64,000 nucleotides of DNA from Photobacterium pectinilyticum (GTDB lineage: Bacteria > Pseudomonadota > Gammaproteobacteria > Enterobacterales > Vibrionaceae). Positions 56,000-64,000 of this stretch are shown piece after piece. Within the stretch, counting starts at the first letter, position 1; each line of letters starts with the position of its first letter. Below the pieces are notes generated by a model that worked only from the letters and a program-made list of their open reading frames with translations, had not been told where the DNA came from and did no database searches. The position numbers and the translations under genes were made by a program. The stretch covers positions 1-64,000 of the forward strand of contig NZ_JANEYT010000006.1 in the NCBI RefSeq assembly GCF_024357955.1, written 5' to 3'.

Positions 56000-56053
56000 T
56001 GCTTTTTTCCTTCTACCATTCTTTTTATCTGTCTCTTAAGTAAGGCTATACCT

Positions 56054-56093
56054 AATCCTTAAGAGCTAATTTCAGTAAGTATAGTTAAGGATT
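56054..56093. promoter_or_regulatory. Inverted repeat upstream of torECA
   Basis: AATCCTTAA (56054-56062) and TTAAGGATT (56085-56093), centres 31 bases apart (about three helical turns), 55-94 bp upstream of torE. It does not match the enteric TorR box. Candidate operator for the tor operon. Confidence 0.4.
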
Positions 56094-56155
56094 GAAACTG
56101 GACCCGTGATTGGTAATGAAAATGAAGGATTAGTGATGAGGGTAAAAACAAGCAC

Positions 56156-56188
56156 AAAAAAAAGGTGCCACTTGGCACCTTTTTTTTA
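56156..56188. terminator. Terminator of the Sel1-repeat gene
   Basis: GGTGCCA, CT, TGGCACC flanked by an A-run and a T-run; separates the Sel1 gene from the tor promoter. Confidence 0.9.
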
Positions 56189-56213
56189 TTTTTGTTCTAT
56201 ATTTTTCAGCTTA

Positions 56214-56999
56214 TTACAGTGAAGCGCTGTAGATAGTCTGATTTTGTTGATACAGCTTCAAACGCTGTTCGAACTTTGCATAACGCTGGCCTTCTGGCTC
56301 TTGCAGTTTACCGATTGCCGTTTGCTGGGCTTCAATCGCGCGGCGGAATTCACCGCAGGCGGCATAGGCAGCAGCAAGATTATCGTAGTCACCCGCATCA
56401 CCTGTACCATTACGGCTCAATACTTGTTTGGCCAATTTCAATGCACGGTCACCGTCACGCATACGCTCATCCGAACATGTTGCATACAACCAAACTAAGT
56501 TTCGCTTTGATTCCAACGAACCACCATTTGCCGCTTCGTTAAACCACTTAATCGCATTTGCACAATCTGTTGATCCTGTTGCGCCTGACGCATAGTACAT
56601 ACCAAGCTCAACCATCGCAGGTACATCACCTTCATTGGCAGCTGCCGAGTACCAATGCAAAGCCTGCTCATTATCACGAGGCAACACTTCACCTTTCTTA
56701 AACAAATCGCCAATCAAGGTTTTGACTTCTGGCATATCTACTGCTGCTTTTTCCAACCAATACATGCCTTTTAGCGGGTCCGCTTTTAGACCATTGCTGC
56801 CTTCAAGGTACGCGCGCCCTAAAAATAGCTGCATATTCTTATCACCCTGCTCAGCTTCAAGCTCAACATAGTTCAGGGTTGATAGCAGGTGGTGCTCTGG
56901 AGAAGTGGTAATAGAAGCGTGGGCTGTCGTTGCACCGAACGCAACTAGGCCGAAAATGGCACCGAATACAACGTTTTTCAGGGTCTTGGTAGCTGGCAT
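56214..56999 (-). CDS. Sel1-repeat (SLR) secreted protein
   Basis: 261 residues with a signal peptide (about 1-28, ending THA). At least three Sel1-type repeats are visible: NMQLFLGRAYLEGSNGLKADPLKGMYWLEKAA, LIGDLFKKGEVLPRDNEQALHWYSAAANEGD and AMVELGMYYASGATGSTDCANAIKWFNEAAN, followed by a TPR-like tail. Such proteins scaffold protein-protein contacts in the periplasm or cell envelope. The partner is unknown. Monocistronic. Confidence 0.88.
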   Translation of the reverse strand: MPATKTLKNVVFGAIFGLVAFGATTAHASITTSPEHHLLSTLNYVELEAEQGDKNMQLFLGRAYLEGSNGLKADPLKGMYWLEKAAVDMPEVKTLIGDLFKKGEVLPRDNEQALHWYSAAANEGDVPAMVELGMYYASGATGSTDCANAIKWFNEAANGGSLESKRNLVWLYATCSDERMRDGDRALKLAKQVLSRNGTGDAGDYDNLAAAYAACGEFRRAIEAQQTAIGKLQEPEGQRYAKFEQRLKLYQQNQTIYSASL

Positions 57000-57346
57000 A
57001 TCTCAGTCTCTTTCAAAGCGTTTGCGGTTTATGGGTAAGGAATTTAAAGAAGTAGCGGTCAAAAAACAACCACAAAAAAGAGGACTATTGAGACCAGAAA
57101 GGGTGACATACGGGGTTAATATTACTTTTGTCAGCAACTTAACGCTGACAAAAAAATATAGTCAAAAACCAAAAATGAGATATAGATCCGATTTCTATAG
57201 GCTACAAGATACGGATATAAGCTGAATAAAAGCTTGATAGCAGAATAATATGCGGGGGCTCGGGCTTTATTGCCCTATAAATGAAACAGCCAGACATTGT
57301 CTGGCTGTTATTCATATTATGCTTTTTATATAGATACTTACATCAA
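57000..57346. other. 347-bp intergenic region, no gene seen
   Basis: Contains the leader of the Sel1 gene (left) and the terminator of the DUF4382-like lipoprotein (57285-57309). A short open frame on the plus strand (56905-57225) mostly overlaps the Sel1 gene antisense and is not supported. Confidence 0.5.
57285..57309 (-). terminator. Terminator of the DUF4382-like lipoprotein gene
   Basis: AACAGCCAGACA and TGTCTGGCTGTT around one central base, 38 bases after the stop; on the minus strand TTTCATTT follows. Confidence 0.7.
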
Positions 57347-58351
57347 TTACAGGTTACGATAATGCTCGTCACCGGCTTTGATGTACTGGTTTTCATATTT
57401 CGTTGATTCGCCATCAAGGTCAAGATCCAGATCGATTTGATTCGGTAAATCAAACAGCGCATCACACACCAGCACCACATCGTAGTTCCCTTCCGGCACA
57501 TACTTCATTTCATAACCGTTGTCGTCACTGACCTTAGCCGTTTTTACCGGTGGATAATCCGAACCTAAATCACCATATTCAGGAGAGTCAGCGTCATAAA
57601 GATAAACATACGCATCTTTTACCGAAGTGCTACACGATGACACATCGATATCACCAAACAAGGTTCCTGCTGTGATATTGTCTACCACCTTGAAACCTTC
57701 ATTCTTGAGGTAATAGGCTTGCTCAATGAGCTGAATCATACTCTTGAGGTCAAACGTCATAGTAAAAGTAGTCGGCACATCAATGTTAATATCTAAACCA
57801 TCAAACGTTAGATCATCAACAATATCCATCTTCATCTTGTCGACTGGATTGCCGACATAAGAGTACGGTGTATCAAGGAAGTCACCGTAGCTACCTTGCA
57901 AGATGGAAAGAGCCATACTGGTGTACTCACCCACAGGTAACAGTTGCTCTGAAATTAAGTTGACCAGATCAATTCCCGTTACATCGTACAAGTCGATAAC
58001 GATAAACTTCGGATAACCATCGTTATCAACCGGAATATCAGAATCAGCCGGGATACATTGTGTTGAATTGACCCCGTAAGGATCAGTCATACTCTTGGTC
58101 GTCCATTCCACGATAGTCCCAGCTAAATCCGTTACCTGCACCGCATCAATTGCAACACATGCCTGAAGATCATCCGCCCCCTTTGGTACTTCTGTGGGTG
58201 GTATAGAAACATCCACAGAAATTGGCACTGAAGAACCGTCATCCTGATTGGCTGCTGCGTCATTGTTTGCTGACGTTGACGCTGCCCCATCTGAATCACT
58301 ACACCCGGCCACAATGAGCGTGGCGAGCACTGGTAGTATTATTTTTTTCAT
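57347..58351 (-). CDS. DUF4382-like acidic lipoprotein
   Basis: 334 residues. The lipobox IVAGC (C17) precedes an S/A/N/D-rich spacer. The core has the DUF4382 layout: VAIDAVQVTDLAGTIVEW, IDLYDVTGIDLVNLISEQLLPVGEYTSMALSIL, and a C-terminal carboxypeptidase-regulatory-like strand set (GYEMKYVPEGNYDVVLVCDAL). Acidic runs such as DLDLDLDGE may bind calcium. Outer-membrane or surface location is likely; function unknown. It sits just downstream of mukB on the same strand but behind the mukB terminator. Confidence 0.72.
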   Translation of the reverse strand: MKKIILPVLATLIVAGCSDSDGAASTSANNDAAANQDDGSSVPISVDVSIPPTEVPKGADDLQACVAIDAVQVTDLAGTIVEWTTKSMTDPYGVNSTQCIPADSDIPVDNDGYPKFIVIDLYDVTGIDLVNLISEQLLPVGEYTSMALSILQGSYGDFLDTPYSYVGNPVDKMKMDIVDDLTFDGLDINIDVPTTFTMTFDLKSMIQLIEQAYYLKNEGFKVVDNITAGTLFGDIDVSSCSTSVKDAYVYLYDADSPEYGDLGSDYPPVKTAKVSDDNGYEMKYVPEGNYDVVLVCDALFDLPNQIDLDLDLDGESTKYENQYIKAGDEHYRNL

Positions 58352-58593
58352 GTCATCACCCCTACGACAAAATAAAATCTGGCCTGTACCAAACCAATAT
58401 GCTGGCCGCTTAGTGTTTGGTTATGTATTTGTGCACCATACCTGATCAAAACGAGGCAGCTAGCAAAGCCCTGTTTTAATCAAGCTGGCAAGTGGCCGAA
58501 TCTGACAGTTAAAATTTTAGGCGGATATGGGAGGGCAAAAAATTTATCGTTGAGGTAATTAATTAATGAGAAAAAGTTCTTATGTTCAAGACG

Positions 58594-58620
58594 AAAAAAA
58601 CCGGTCTAACGACCGGCTTT
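58594..58620 (-). terminator. mukFEB operon terminator
   Basis: On the minus strand CCGGTC, GTTA, GACCGG followed by seven T. Confidence 0.88.
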
Positions 58621-58647
58621 AGTAAATAGGAAACAGCTTGCTCGCGG

Positions 58648-61600
58648 TTACACCGGATCTAACTCCAGCATGGTTTGGATATTAGCGGGAGATTTCGACT
58701 CCTGACCAAAGCCACGTAGACCGACCACATGAACGTGCTCGCGATCTTTGAAGATCTTACGCACCAATTTGTAGGTGGTTCCTTTCTCTGGGCTGATATT
58801 CTCCGGTGCAGCGATCAATAACTGCATATCCAGGCGATCACACAGTTCGAACAGAGTCGCAATCGACTTGCCATCCAGTCGTGCGGCCTCATCGAGGAAC
58901 AGCAAGCGACATGGAATGATATCTTTACCACGCAAGCGACGAGACTCTTCTTCCCAGCTTTGTACAACCATCAGCAAGATGGCCTGACCAGTACCAATAG
59001 CTTCACCAGTTGACAACGCACCCGACTCAGCCTGTAGCCAGCCATCCGTGCCACGGTTAACTTCAATGCTCAGCTCAAGGTAATTACGGTAATCCAGTAG
59101 TTCTTCACCCATGATCTGGGGTGAGCGCTGGCCGACATCAATATGCGGATTCAGGCGCTGGAACAACTTGGCAATCGCTTCAGAGAATGACAAGCGGTGA
59201 TTGCCGAACAAGTCTTGGTGCTGGTCCTGCTGATCAGCCAGGCCTTCCAATAGCTGCTCGTGAGTATCGCGTACCTTCACGTTCAGGCGCACACCCTTGA
59301 CCTGACCAAAGCCGATGTTCTGCAGGCCTTGGTTCAGCATACGGATACGGTTCTGCTCGCGCTGGATGGTCTTGCGAATAATGTTTGCTACGGAGTCTGA
59401 GCTAAGTGCCAGACGTTGTTCACGGGCCGTTAGTTCTTCACTCAGACGCGCCAGCTCAACTTCCATTTCTTCAATCGCTTCAACCGGATCGTCGGTGCGA
59501 ATGATGTCGTGACGGATACGCTCGCGCAGATGCTGGTATACGGCAATGTAAAACAGTACCTTTCGCTCTGGACGAGAGACATCTTCCGATGCTCGCAGCG
59601 CATCGCGTAGGTTTTCGTTATCAGCCACCGCCAAACGAAGCGCACCCAGAGATTTATCCGATAGTGAACGCAGTTCGTCAGCCGACATATAAGCCATTTC
59701 ACGACGGTGCAGTCGACGTTCAACATCGCTTTCACGAGCCAAACGCAATACGGCACACCAGCCCGCTTTTGCAGTCACTACCAGTTTACGGATCTCTTGG
59801 TATTCTTTGCCTACTTTACGCAGGCGCTTCACCAATCCTTTCATCTCCAGCTCAACAGACGTAATGCCTTTTTCCAGCTGACTACGACGGGTACGAGAAG
59901 TATGCAGACGCTCGTTCAGTTCATCTCGGCGAAGGCGTGCACGCTCTTCGGCTTCAACATCGGCACGAACACCTAGCTCCTGAAGCTCGCGCTCAAATTC
60001 CTGCACTGTTTCCAGTTTTGCCTGATGAGAACTCTTCAGCGAAGCCATTAGCTGGTTATACTGGTTAGCCTGCGAGCGAGCCTGCTTCAGGGCGTCACGG
60101 CAACGGTTACGCTCACGCTCAGCCGATGCCAGTTTGGCTTTCAGTTGCTCGTTAAGCTCGGAGCTCTTATTGAGCATATCGATTGAATCGGCGTACCCAA
60201 AGTGGTGACGTCGTTCAGCCAAATCAGCCACAGCGAAGATCTTGGCTTTTAACGCTTGCAGCTGCTTGTCAGCGTCATCATAGCTGATCTGCAATGCGCC
60301 AAACTGCTGCGGGTCTGCATCCAGGGCGGTCACCAAGGATTCCAGCTCGGCAATTGCTTTACCGTGACGGTCTAGGTAGTGGCGGGCCTCATCAAGCTGT
60401 GACAGCTGCTGCTGCACTTCATCAAAGCGAGCCTGCAAAGTATCATCTTCCAGCAGGCTAACCAGTGGGTTGATTTTCCCCAACAGGCCCAACGCTTCAC
60501 GGGCAGCCGATAGCTGGCTGCGTTGCTGCTGCTCCTGTGCTTGCGAATCGGTCAGCTGGCGGCTTACCTGGTTACGCTTGTCACGCGCAACTTTCAGGCC
60601 GGCTTCCGGATCATCATCAAACGCCACGCCCATATGGGTTGCCACAAAGCTGTTGAAGCTCTGGTACAAGCGTTGCAGTTTCTGTGAATCGAATGCAACC
60701 TTGGCATGGTCTTCCACCAACTGTTCACGCTCTTCACGCAAGTGCTCAAGGCGCTGCTCACGTGCGGCACGGCCAAATAGCGGTACTTTCGGGAAGCGAG
60801 AATAACGTAGCTGGCGATCGTTAAGGTGAACACATACCGCCCCTTCCATCTCGTCGACATCAAAACCGCTGTCGTCGAAAGAGTCTGCATCCCCCTCAAT
60901 GATGTACAGGTCGTCCGGGCAGTCATCCAGCGCAACCAATTTTTCTTTGATACCTTTGAGATCCGGCACCACGATAGCGTGACGCGAAGGACCATACATG
61001 GCACTGAAATAGGGAGCATCGGCCAAGGTAATATCGTCGTAGATTTCCGACAGCAGGCTGCCGCCCAAGGTATCTGCCAGTGCACGCAAACGGGAATCAT
61101 CACTACCACCCGGCTGTGCTAGGCGCTCGATATCCAGTTCGATTTGTTGTTTTCGTACTGCCAGCTTATCGCGAGTCGCAGAGGCTGCGCGCTCTTTGTC
61201 CAGCGTCAGCTGCATGGCATCCATCACCGCCTGACTATCGTACAGCTCGCGCTCCGATTGCTCAGACAATTTTTCCAATGCATCGGATGCGGCGATCCAC
61301 GCCGGGGCTGCGGCTTCTAGCGTCGAAATCTGGCTGGTTAGCTGCTGCTCTTGACGACGCAGATCATTGCGCTGCTCGACCAAGGTCTCCTGCTGTTGCT
61401 CAAGCTCTTCCAGTGTTGCTTCATGGCGGGCCTGCTCTTCAGCCAGCGCGAGTTCACCGTCAAGCTGGACAGCAAAACGTTTGGTATAGGTTTCTGCAAG
61501 CTCAAGAGCCTGACGTTGATTGCGCACTGAGCGCTCAAGGTCACGGTACTGGGCTTTTAGCTGATCACTACGCTCGGTGATTGCACCTAACTGGCGGGCT

Positions 61601-63111
61601 TTGGCTATCAGTTCACGGGCTTTGCTACCGGCTTGTGAACGCTCGATGCTACCGGCAATAGTGGTAACAATCTGTAAGCCTTTATCGAACTGTTTTGCTG
61701 CAGCCGACGACATATCCAACTTGTGCTTAAGCGCAAGCAATGCTGTAGTCTGTGTCTCTTGATCCTGCTTTAGCTGAGCAAGATAAGGCACTGCCTGATC
61801 GGCCAGCATCTGGTGCTCGCCAGTAATATCACGGGCTTTTTCCAGCGCCTGTACCGCCTGCTGGTATTGCAGGGCACGGGTTTGCTGCATATCCAGCGCC
61901 TGCTGGTAGTCAGCAAGCTGGGTTTTCAGGCTGTCGACTTCTTCTTCAGTCAGCAGGGACTGCTCTTCAGCCATGGCAAGCTGTTCAGCGGCTTCTTCAA
62001 CCACCATCACTTGCTCTTCCAAGCGCTCGGTCAGCTCTTCGAGATCTTCACGGTAGCGTTCGATCTTTTCCTGCTGCCGCACGGCGGTTTGTACCAGCTG
62101 CAAGTGATCAGATGCCGCTTGGTGATCCTGCTCCAGCGCACCTTCACGCTCAGTCAGCTCATCCAGCTCTGCAGTCATGTTAGTCAGCGACGTTTGCTGA
62201 TCATCCAAGTTTTTACGAGAGCCCATCAGCTCGCCACGCAGACCCAGTGTTTTCTCGAGCTTCTGGCGACGTTCGTTGGCATGGCGCATGTAATCCGCCG
62301 CCACGTAGTGAGTCGCTTCGGTGATCAGGTGTTTGAACAGATCACGGTCACTCTGGGTAAGCTTGATTGCTTCCAGTGTCATGCGGTTTTCGCGCAATGC
62401 GGCTTCCATGTCCTGGAAGGCTTTTTTGACACCGCTGTTGTGTGGCAACAAGTAGTCACGCAGCGAACGGGTAATGGCACTGGATATACCGCCGTAAAGC
62501 GAGGCTTCAATCAGGCGGTAGAACTTCGAGCGGTCGGTGCTGTTACGCAATTTCTTCGGCAACACACCAAATTCAAACATTTGAACGTGATAATCAGTGA
62601 CCGAGTTGAAGGCTTTGAATACAACGCCTTCATACTCGCTAGTCACCAACTCTTTCACTTCGTTGATTTGACGCACACGGGCCTGGTTGTCTGACAACGT
62701 CTCAACCAATACTTCCGTTGGTTTAACATGCGATGGCAAGCCCTGGATGATAAACGGCTTGATATCCACCTTTTTATCACGACCAGCAACTTGCTGCAGT
62801 TTTACCGCAAAAATAATACGTTGGTTCTTCGAGTTCACCACATCCAGTGCCGAGTAACAGGTACCCGGTTTCAACTTACCGTGCAGGCCCTTGTCGCGTG
62901 AAGCATTCGAGCTCCCCGCTTCGGTAGTATTACGGAAATGAAGCAGGCTCTGATCCGGAATAAGGGAGGTAATAAATGCCGCCATGGTCGTCGACTTACC
63001 GGCACCGTTACCGCCAGATAGCGTGGTAACCAAGTTGTCGATATCAAAGGTTCGGGCAAAGAAGCCATTCCAGTTGACCATGGTCAACGATTGATACTTA
63101 CCGCGTTCCAT
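58648..63111 (-). CDS. mukB: Chromosome partition protein MukB
   Basis: 1487 residues, essentially the E. coli length. An SMC-like condensin ATPase that, with MukE and MukF, organises and segregates the chromosome. The N-terminal head has Walker A GGNGAGKS (33-40). Two long coiled coils flank a globular hinge around the [17 protein letters not shown] region. The C-terminal head has the signature [19 protein letters not shown] and Walker [13 protein letters not shown]. The start codon shares its A with the mukE stop (TAATG). Confidence 0.98.
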   Translation of the reverse strand: MERGKYQSLTMVNWNGFFARTFDIDNLVTTLSGGNGAGKSTTMAAFITSLIPDQSLLHFRNTTEAGSSNASRDKGLHGKLKPGTCYSALDVVNSKNQRIIFAVKLQQVAGRDKKVDIKPFIIQGLPSHVKPTEVLVETLSDNQARVRQINEVKELVTSEYEGVVFKAFNSVTDYHVQMFEFGVLPKKLRNSTDRSKFYRLIEASLYGGISSAITRSLRDYLLPHNSGVKKAFQDMEAALRENRMTLEAIKLTQSDRDLFKHLITEATHYVAADYMRHANERRQKLEKTLGLRGELMGSRKNLDDQQTSLTNMTAELDELTEREGALEQDHQAASDHLQLVQTAVRQQEKIERYREDLEELTERLEEQVMVVEEAAEQLAMAEEQSLLTEEEVDSLKTQLADYQQALDMQQTRALQYQQAVQALEKARDITGEHQMLADQAVPYLAQLKQDQETQTTALLALKHKLDMSSAAAKQFDKGLQIVTTIAGSIERSQAGSKARELIAKARQLGAITERSDQLKAQYRDLERSVRNQRQALELAETYTKRFAVQLDGELALAEEQARHEATLEELEQQQETLVEQRNDLRRQEQQLTSQISTLEAAAPAWIAASDALEKLSEQSERELYDSQAVMDAMQLTLDKERAASATRDKLAVRKQQIELDIERLAQPGGSDDSRLRALADTLGGSLLSEIYDDITLADAPYFSAMYGPSRHAIVVPDLKGIKEKLVALDDCPDDLYIIEGDADSFDDSGFDVDEMEGAVCVHLNDRQLRYSRFPKVPLFGRAAREQRLEHLREEREQLVEDHAKVAFDSQKLQRLYQSFNSFVATHMGVAFDDDPEAGLKVARDKRNQVSRQLTDSQAQEQQQRSQLSAAREALGLLGKINPLVSLLEDDTLQARFDEVQQQLSQLDEARHYLDRHGKAIAELESLVTALDADPQQFGALQISYDDADKQLQALKAKIFAVADLAERRHHFGYADSIDMLNKSSELNEQLKAKLASAERERNRCRDALKQARSQANQYNQLMASLKSSHQAKLETVQEFERELQELGVRADVEAEERARLRRDELNERLHTSRTRRSQLEKGITSVELEMKGLVKRLRKVGKEYQEIRKLVVTAKAGWCAVLRLARESDVERRLHRREMAYMSADELRSLSDKSLGALRLAVADNENLRDALRASEDVSRPERKVLFYIAVYQHLRERIRHDIIRTDDPVEAIEEMEVELARLSEELTAREQRLALSSDSVANIIRKTIQREQNRIRMLNQGLQNIGFGQVKGVRLNVKVRDTHEQLLEGLADQQDQHQDLFGNHRLSFSEAIAKLFQRLNPHIDVGQRSPQIMGEELLDYRNYLELSIEVNRGTDGWLQAESGALSTGEAIGTGQAILLMVVQSWEEESRRLRGKDIIPCRLLFLDEAARLDGKSIATLFELCDRLDMQLLIAAPENISPEKGTTYKLVRKIFKDREHVHVVGLRGFGQESKSPANIQTMLELDPV

Positions 63112-63839
63112 TAGGCTTCATCCTCCAAATCGGCTTTGTCTAACTCTTTATCGGATGCTTCGTCAGCATCAAGCAAGCTCGATTGGCTTGGCTCCTGCTG
63201 ATGAACAACCAGCGCTTCACCATCACGAATCAAGCGGATTTGCGCTTCGCGAACATCATCACCGACACGGACATCAGCACCGAAACGGAACACCGCTTCG
63301 CTGATCCGGAATTTACCGTTTTCACCGATAGGGATAAGCATACCAAGGCGACGTAGACGACGCAGAGAGGTCTTGGTCTTGTCGAACAGCTTTTCCCGAT
63401 CAAGATCAGAGCCTGTCGCACGGTGAGTCACCAACTTCATTAGCTTCTTCTCATCGGCTAACTGGATCAGTTCGTCAAATAACTCTTGGTTGCTGAAAAT
63501 ACCTTCGTGCGCTAAACGCTCTGGGCTGAGATAAAGGAAACACAGTACCTTGCCCACCAGCATGTCCAACTCTGTCAGTACCGAGCGGCTGATCAATGAT
63601 GTCGAGCGCGGGCGCAGGTAGAAGAACCCTTCCGGCGCACGCACCAATTCGGCATTATAGCGCTTGTAAAACATGACCAACTCCTGCTCGAACTCAATCA
63701 GCAGGGCGTGGTTATCCAAATCTTCGCTGGAGATATGACGACCCGAGCGAAGGGCATTATCCAGTGCCGGGAAAAGCGGGTTGGCAATCGCCTTGGCCAG
63801 CTTTTCAGGCATAAATTCTTCAATATTTGTCAATGACAT
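63111..63839 (-). CDS. mukE: Chromosome partition protein MukE
   Basis: 242 residues from the ATG at 63839, which aligns with MukE N-termini ([21 protein letters not shown]) and overlaps the mukF stop by 20 bases; AAGG lies 9 bases upstream. MukE bridges MukF and MukB in the bacterial condensin. [38 protein letters not shown] and [25 protein letters not shown] are conserved winged-helix blocks. The C-terminal tail is acidic. Confidence 0.96.
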   Translation of the reverse strand: MSLTNIEEFMPEKLAKAIANPLFPALDNALRSGRHISSEDLDNHALLIEFEQELVMFYKRYNAELVRAPEGFFYLRPRSTSLISRSVLTELDMLVGKVLCFLYLSPERLAHEGIFSNQELFDELIQLADEKKLMKLVTHRATGSDLDREKLFDKTKTSLRRLRRLGMLIPIGENGKFRISEAVFRFGADVRVGDDVREAQIRLIRDGEALVVHQQEPSQSSLLDADEASDKELDKADLEDEA

Positions 63840-64000
63840 TTGCTTGTACCTTGGCTCCATAGTCATTAATAGCTTCCCAATCAGGCTGAATGGCATTGAA
63901 ATCCGACTCGGAGTAACCCAGTCTTACCGCCTGATCTATCACCAAACGCGCCATATCGAAATGCTGGGCGTATGGGTGCTGAGCCAAATAATCTTTAAGA
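63820..64000 (-). CDS. mukF: Chromosome partition protein MukF, C-terminal fragment (runs off window)
   Basis: The minus-strand frame ends at 63820 and continues beyond base 64000. The visible 59 codons include [22 protein letters not shown] and [17 protein letters not shown], the very C-terminal end of the MukF kleisin. Only the terminal winged-helix part is seen. It is followed by mukE with a 20-base overlap. Confidence 0.95.
   Translation of the reverse strand, partial: LKDYLAQHPYAQHFDMARLVIDQAVRLGYSESDFNAIQPDWEAINDYGAKVQANVIDKY

Noticed and set aside
61813-62694. Long plus-strand open frame (293 codons) inside mukB
   Set aside because: It lies wholly antisense to the strongly conserved MukB coiled-coil coding sequence; long antisense frames arise from its biased codon use and there is no ribosome site or family match.
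1-64000. CRISPR arrays, tRNA or rRNA genes, prophage, toxin-antitoxin or known defence systems
   Set aside because: None were recognised on either strand; repeats present are terminators, palindromes and the 162-bp element, without regular spacer structure.

Overview
The window looks like a chromosomal segment of a marine gammaproteobacterium of the Vibrionaceae (Vibrio/Photobacterium/Grimontia relatives; genus not decidable from sequence alone). The evidence is the bioA / bioBFCD arrangement, the mukF-mukE-mukB operon, a TorE-TorC-TorA trimethylamine-N-oxide reductase operon, a Mlc-type ROK regulator, and several small conserved families (DUF2982, DUF1456, DUF2937, VF530). Base composition is moderate and drops in the first 3.6 kb.

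Layout. 1-3.6 kb is an accessory edge: the 3' part of an IS1595-type transposase gene, about 690 bp of non-coding DNA, then an A+T-rich pair of surface-glycan glycosyltransferases, the second with bacterial sialyltransferase-like motifs. 3.8-12.5 kb holds an ABC1/AarF-type kinase homologue, a divergent EamA exporter / MocR regulator pair, a PQQ-dependent sugar dehydrogenase, a 56-residue protein coupled to an MFS transporter, and HtpX. 12.9-18 kb is the biotin locus, with a BirA-like operator between divergent bioB and bioA. 18-24 kb carries a LON-domain protein, Mlc, QueE and a very large unrecognised lipoprotein. 24-33 kb contains small regulators, an acetyltransferase, a chemoreceptor-like gene remnant, asnS, conserved unknowns, an enoyl-CoA hydratase and a sugar-type MFS transporter.

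33-40 kb and 58.6-64 kb together form the block known from enterics (aspC - ycbL - ycbK - ycbB/ldtD - mukB - mukE - mukF). Here about 18 kb lies between ldtD and mukB. It contains a Fur-box-preceded imelysin / di-heme oxidase / imelysin lipoprotein / DUF1513 iron operon; MarR and LysR regulators; two closely related TauE/SafE exporters enclosing a HypT-like regulator and an aspartate racemase; a decayed lactate-utilisation locus (lutB remnant, intact lutC); a group II truncated haemoglobin; torECA; a Sel1-repeat protein; and a DUF4382-like lipoprotein.

Repeats. Two 162-bp copies of an element with imperfect ~27-bp terminal inverted repeats lie 3.4 kb apart (25.0 and 28.4 kb). A 16-bp end of the same family sits beside the lutB deletion scar at 50.5 kb. 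A probable IS3-type end lies inside a terminator at 24.0 kb. I saw no tRNA, rRNA, CRISPR array or prophage. Nothing here is clearly a wholly new system. The best leads are the sialyltransferase-like glycan module, the racemase/twin-exporter cassette, the repeat family with its associated gene loss, and the large lipoprotein.
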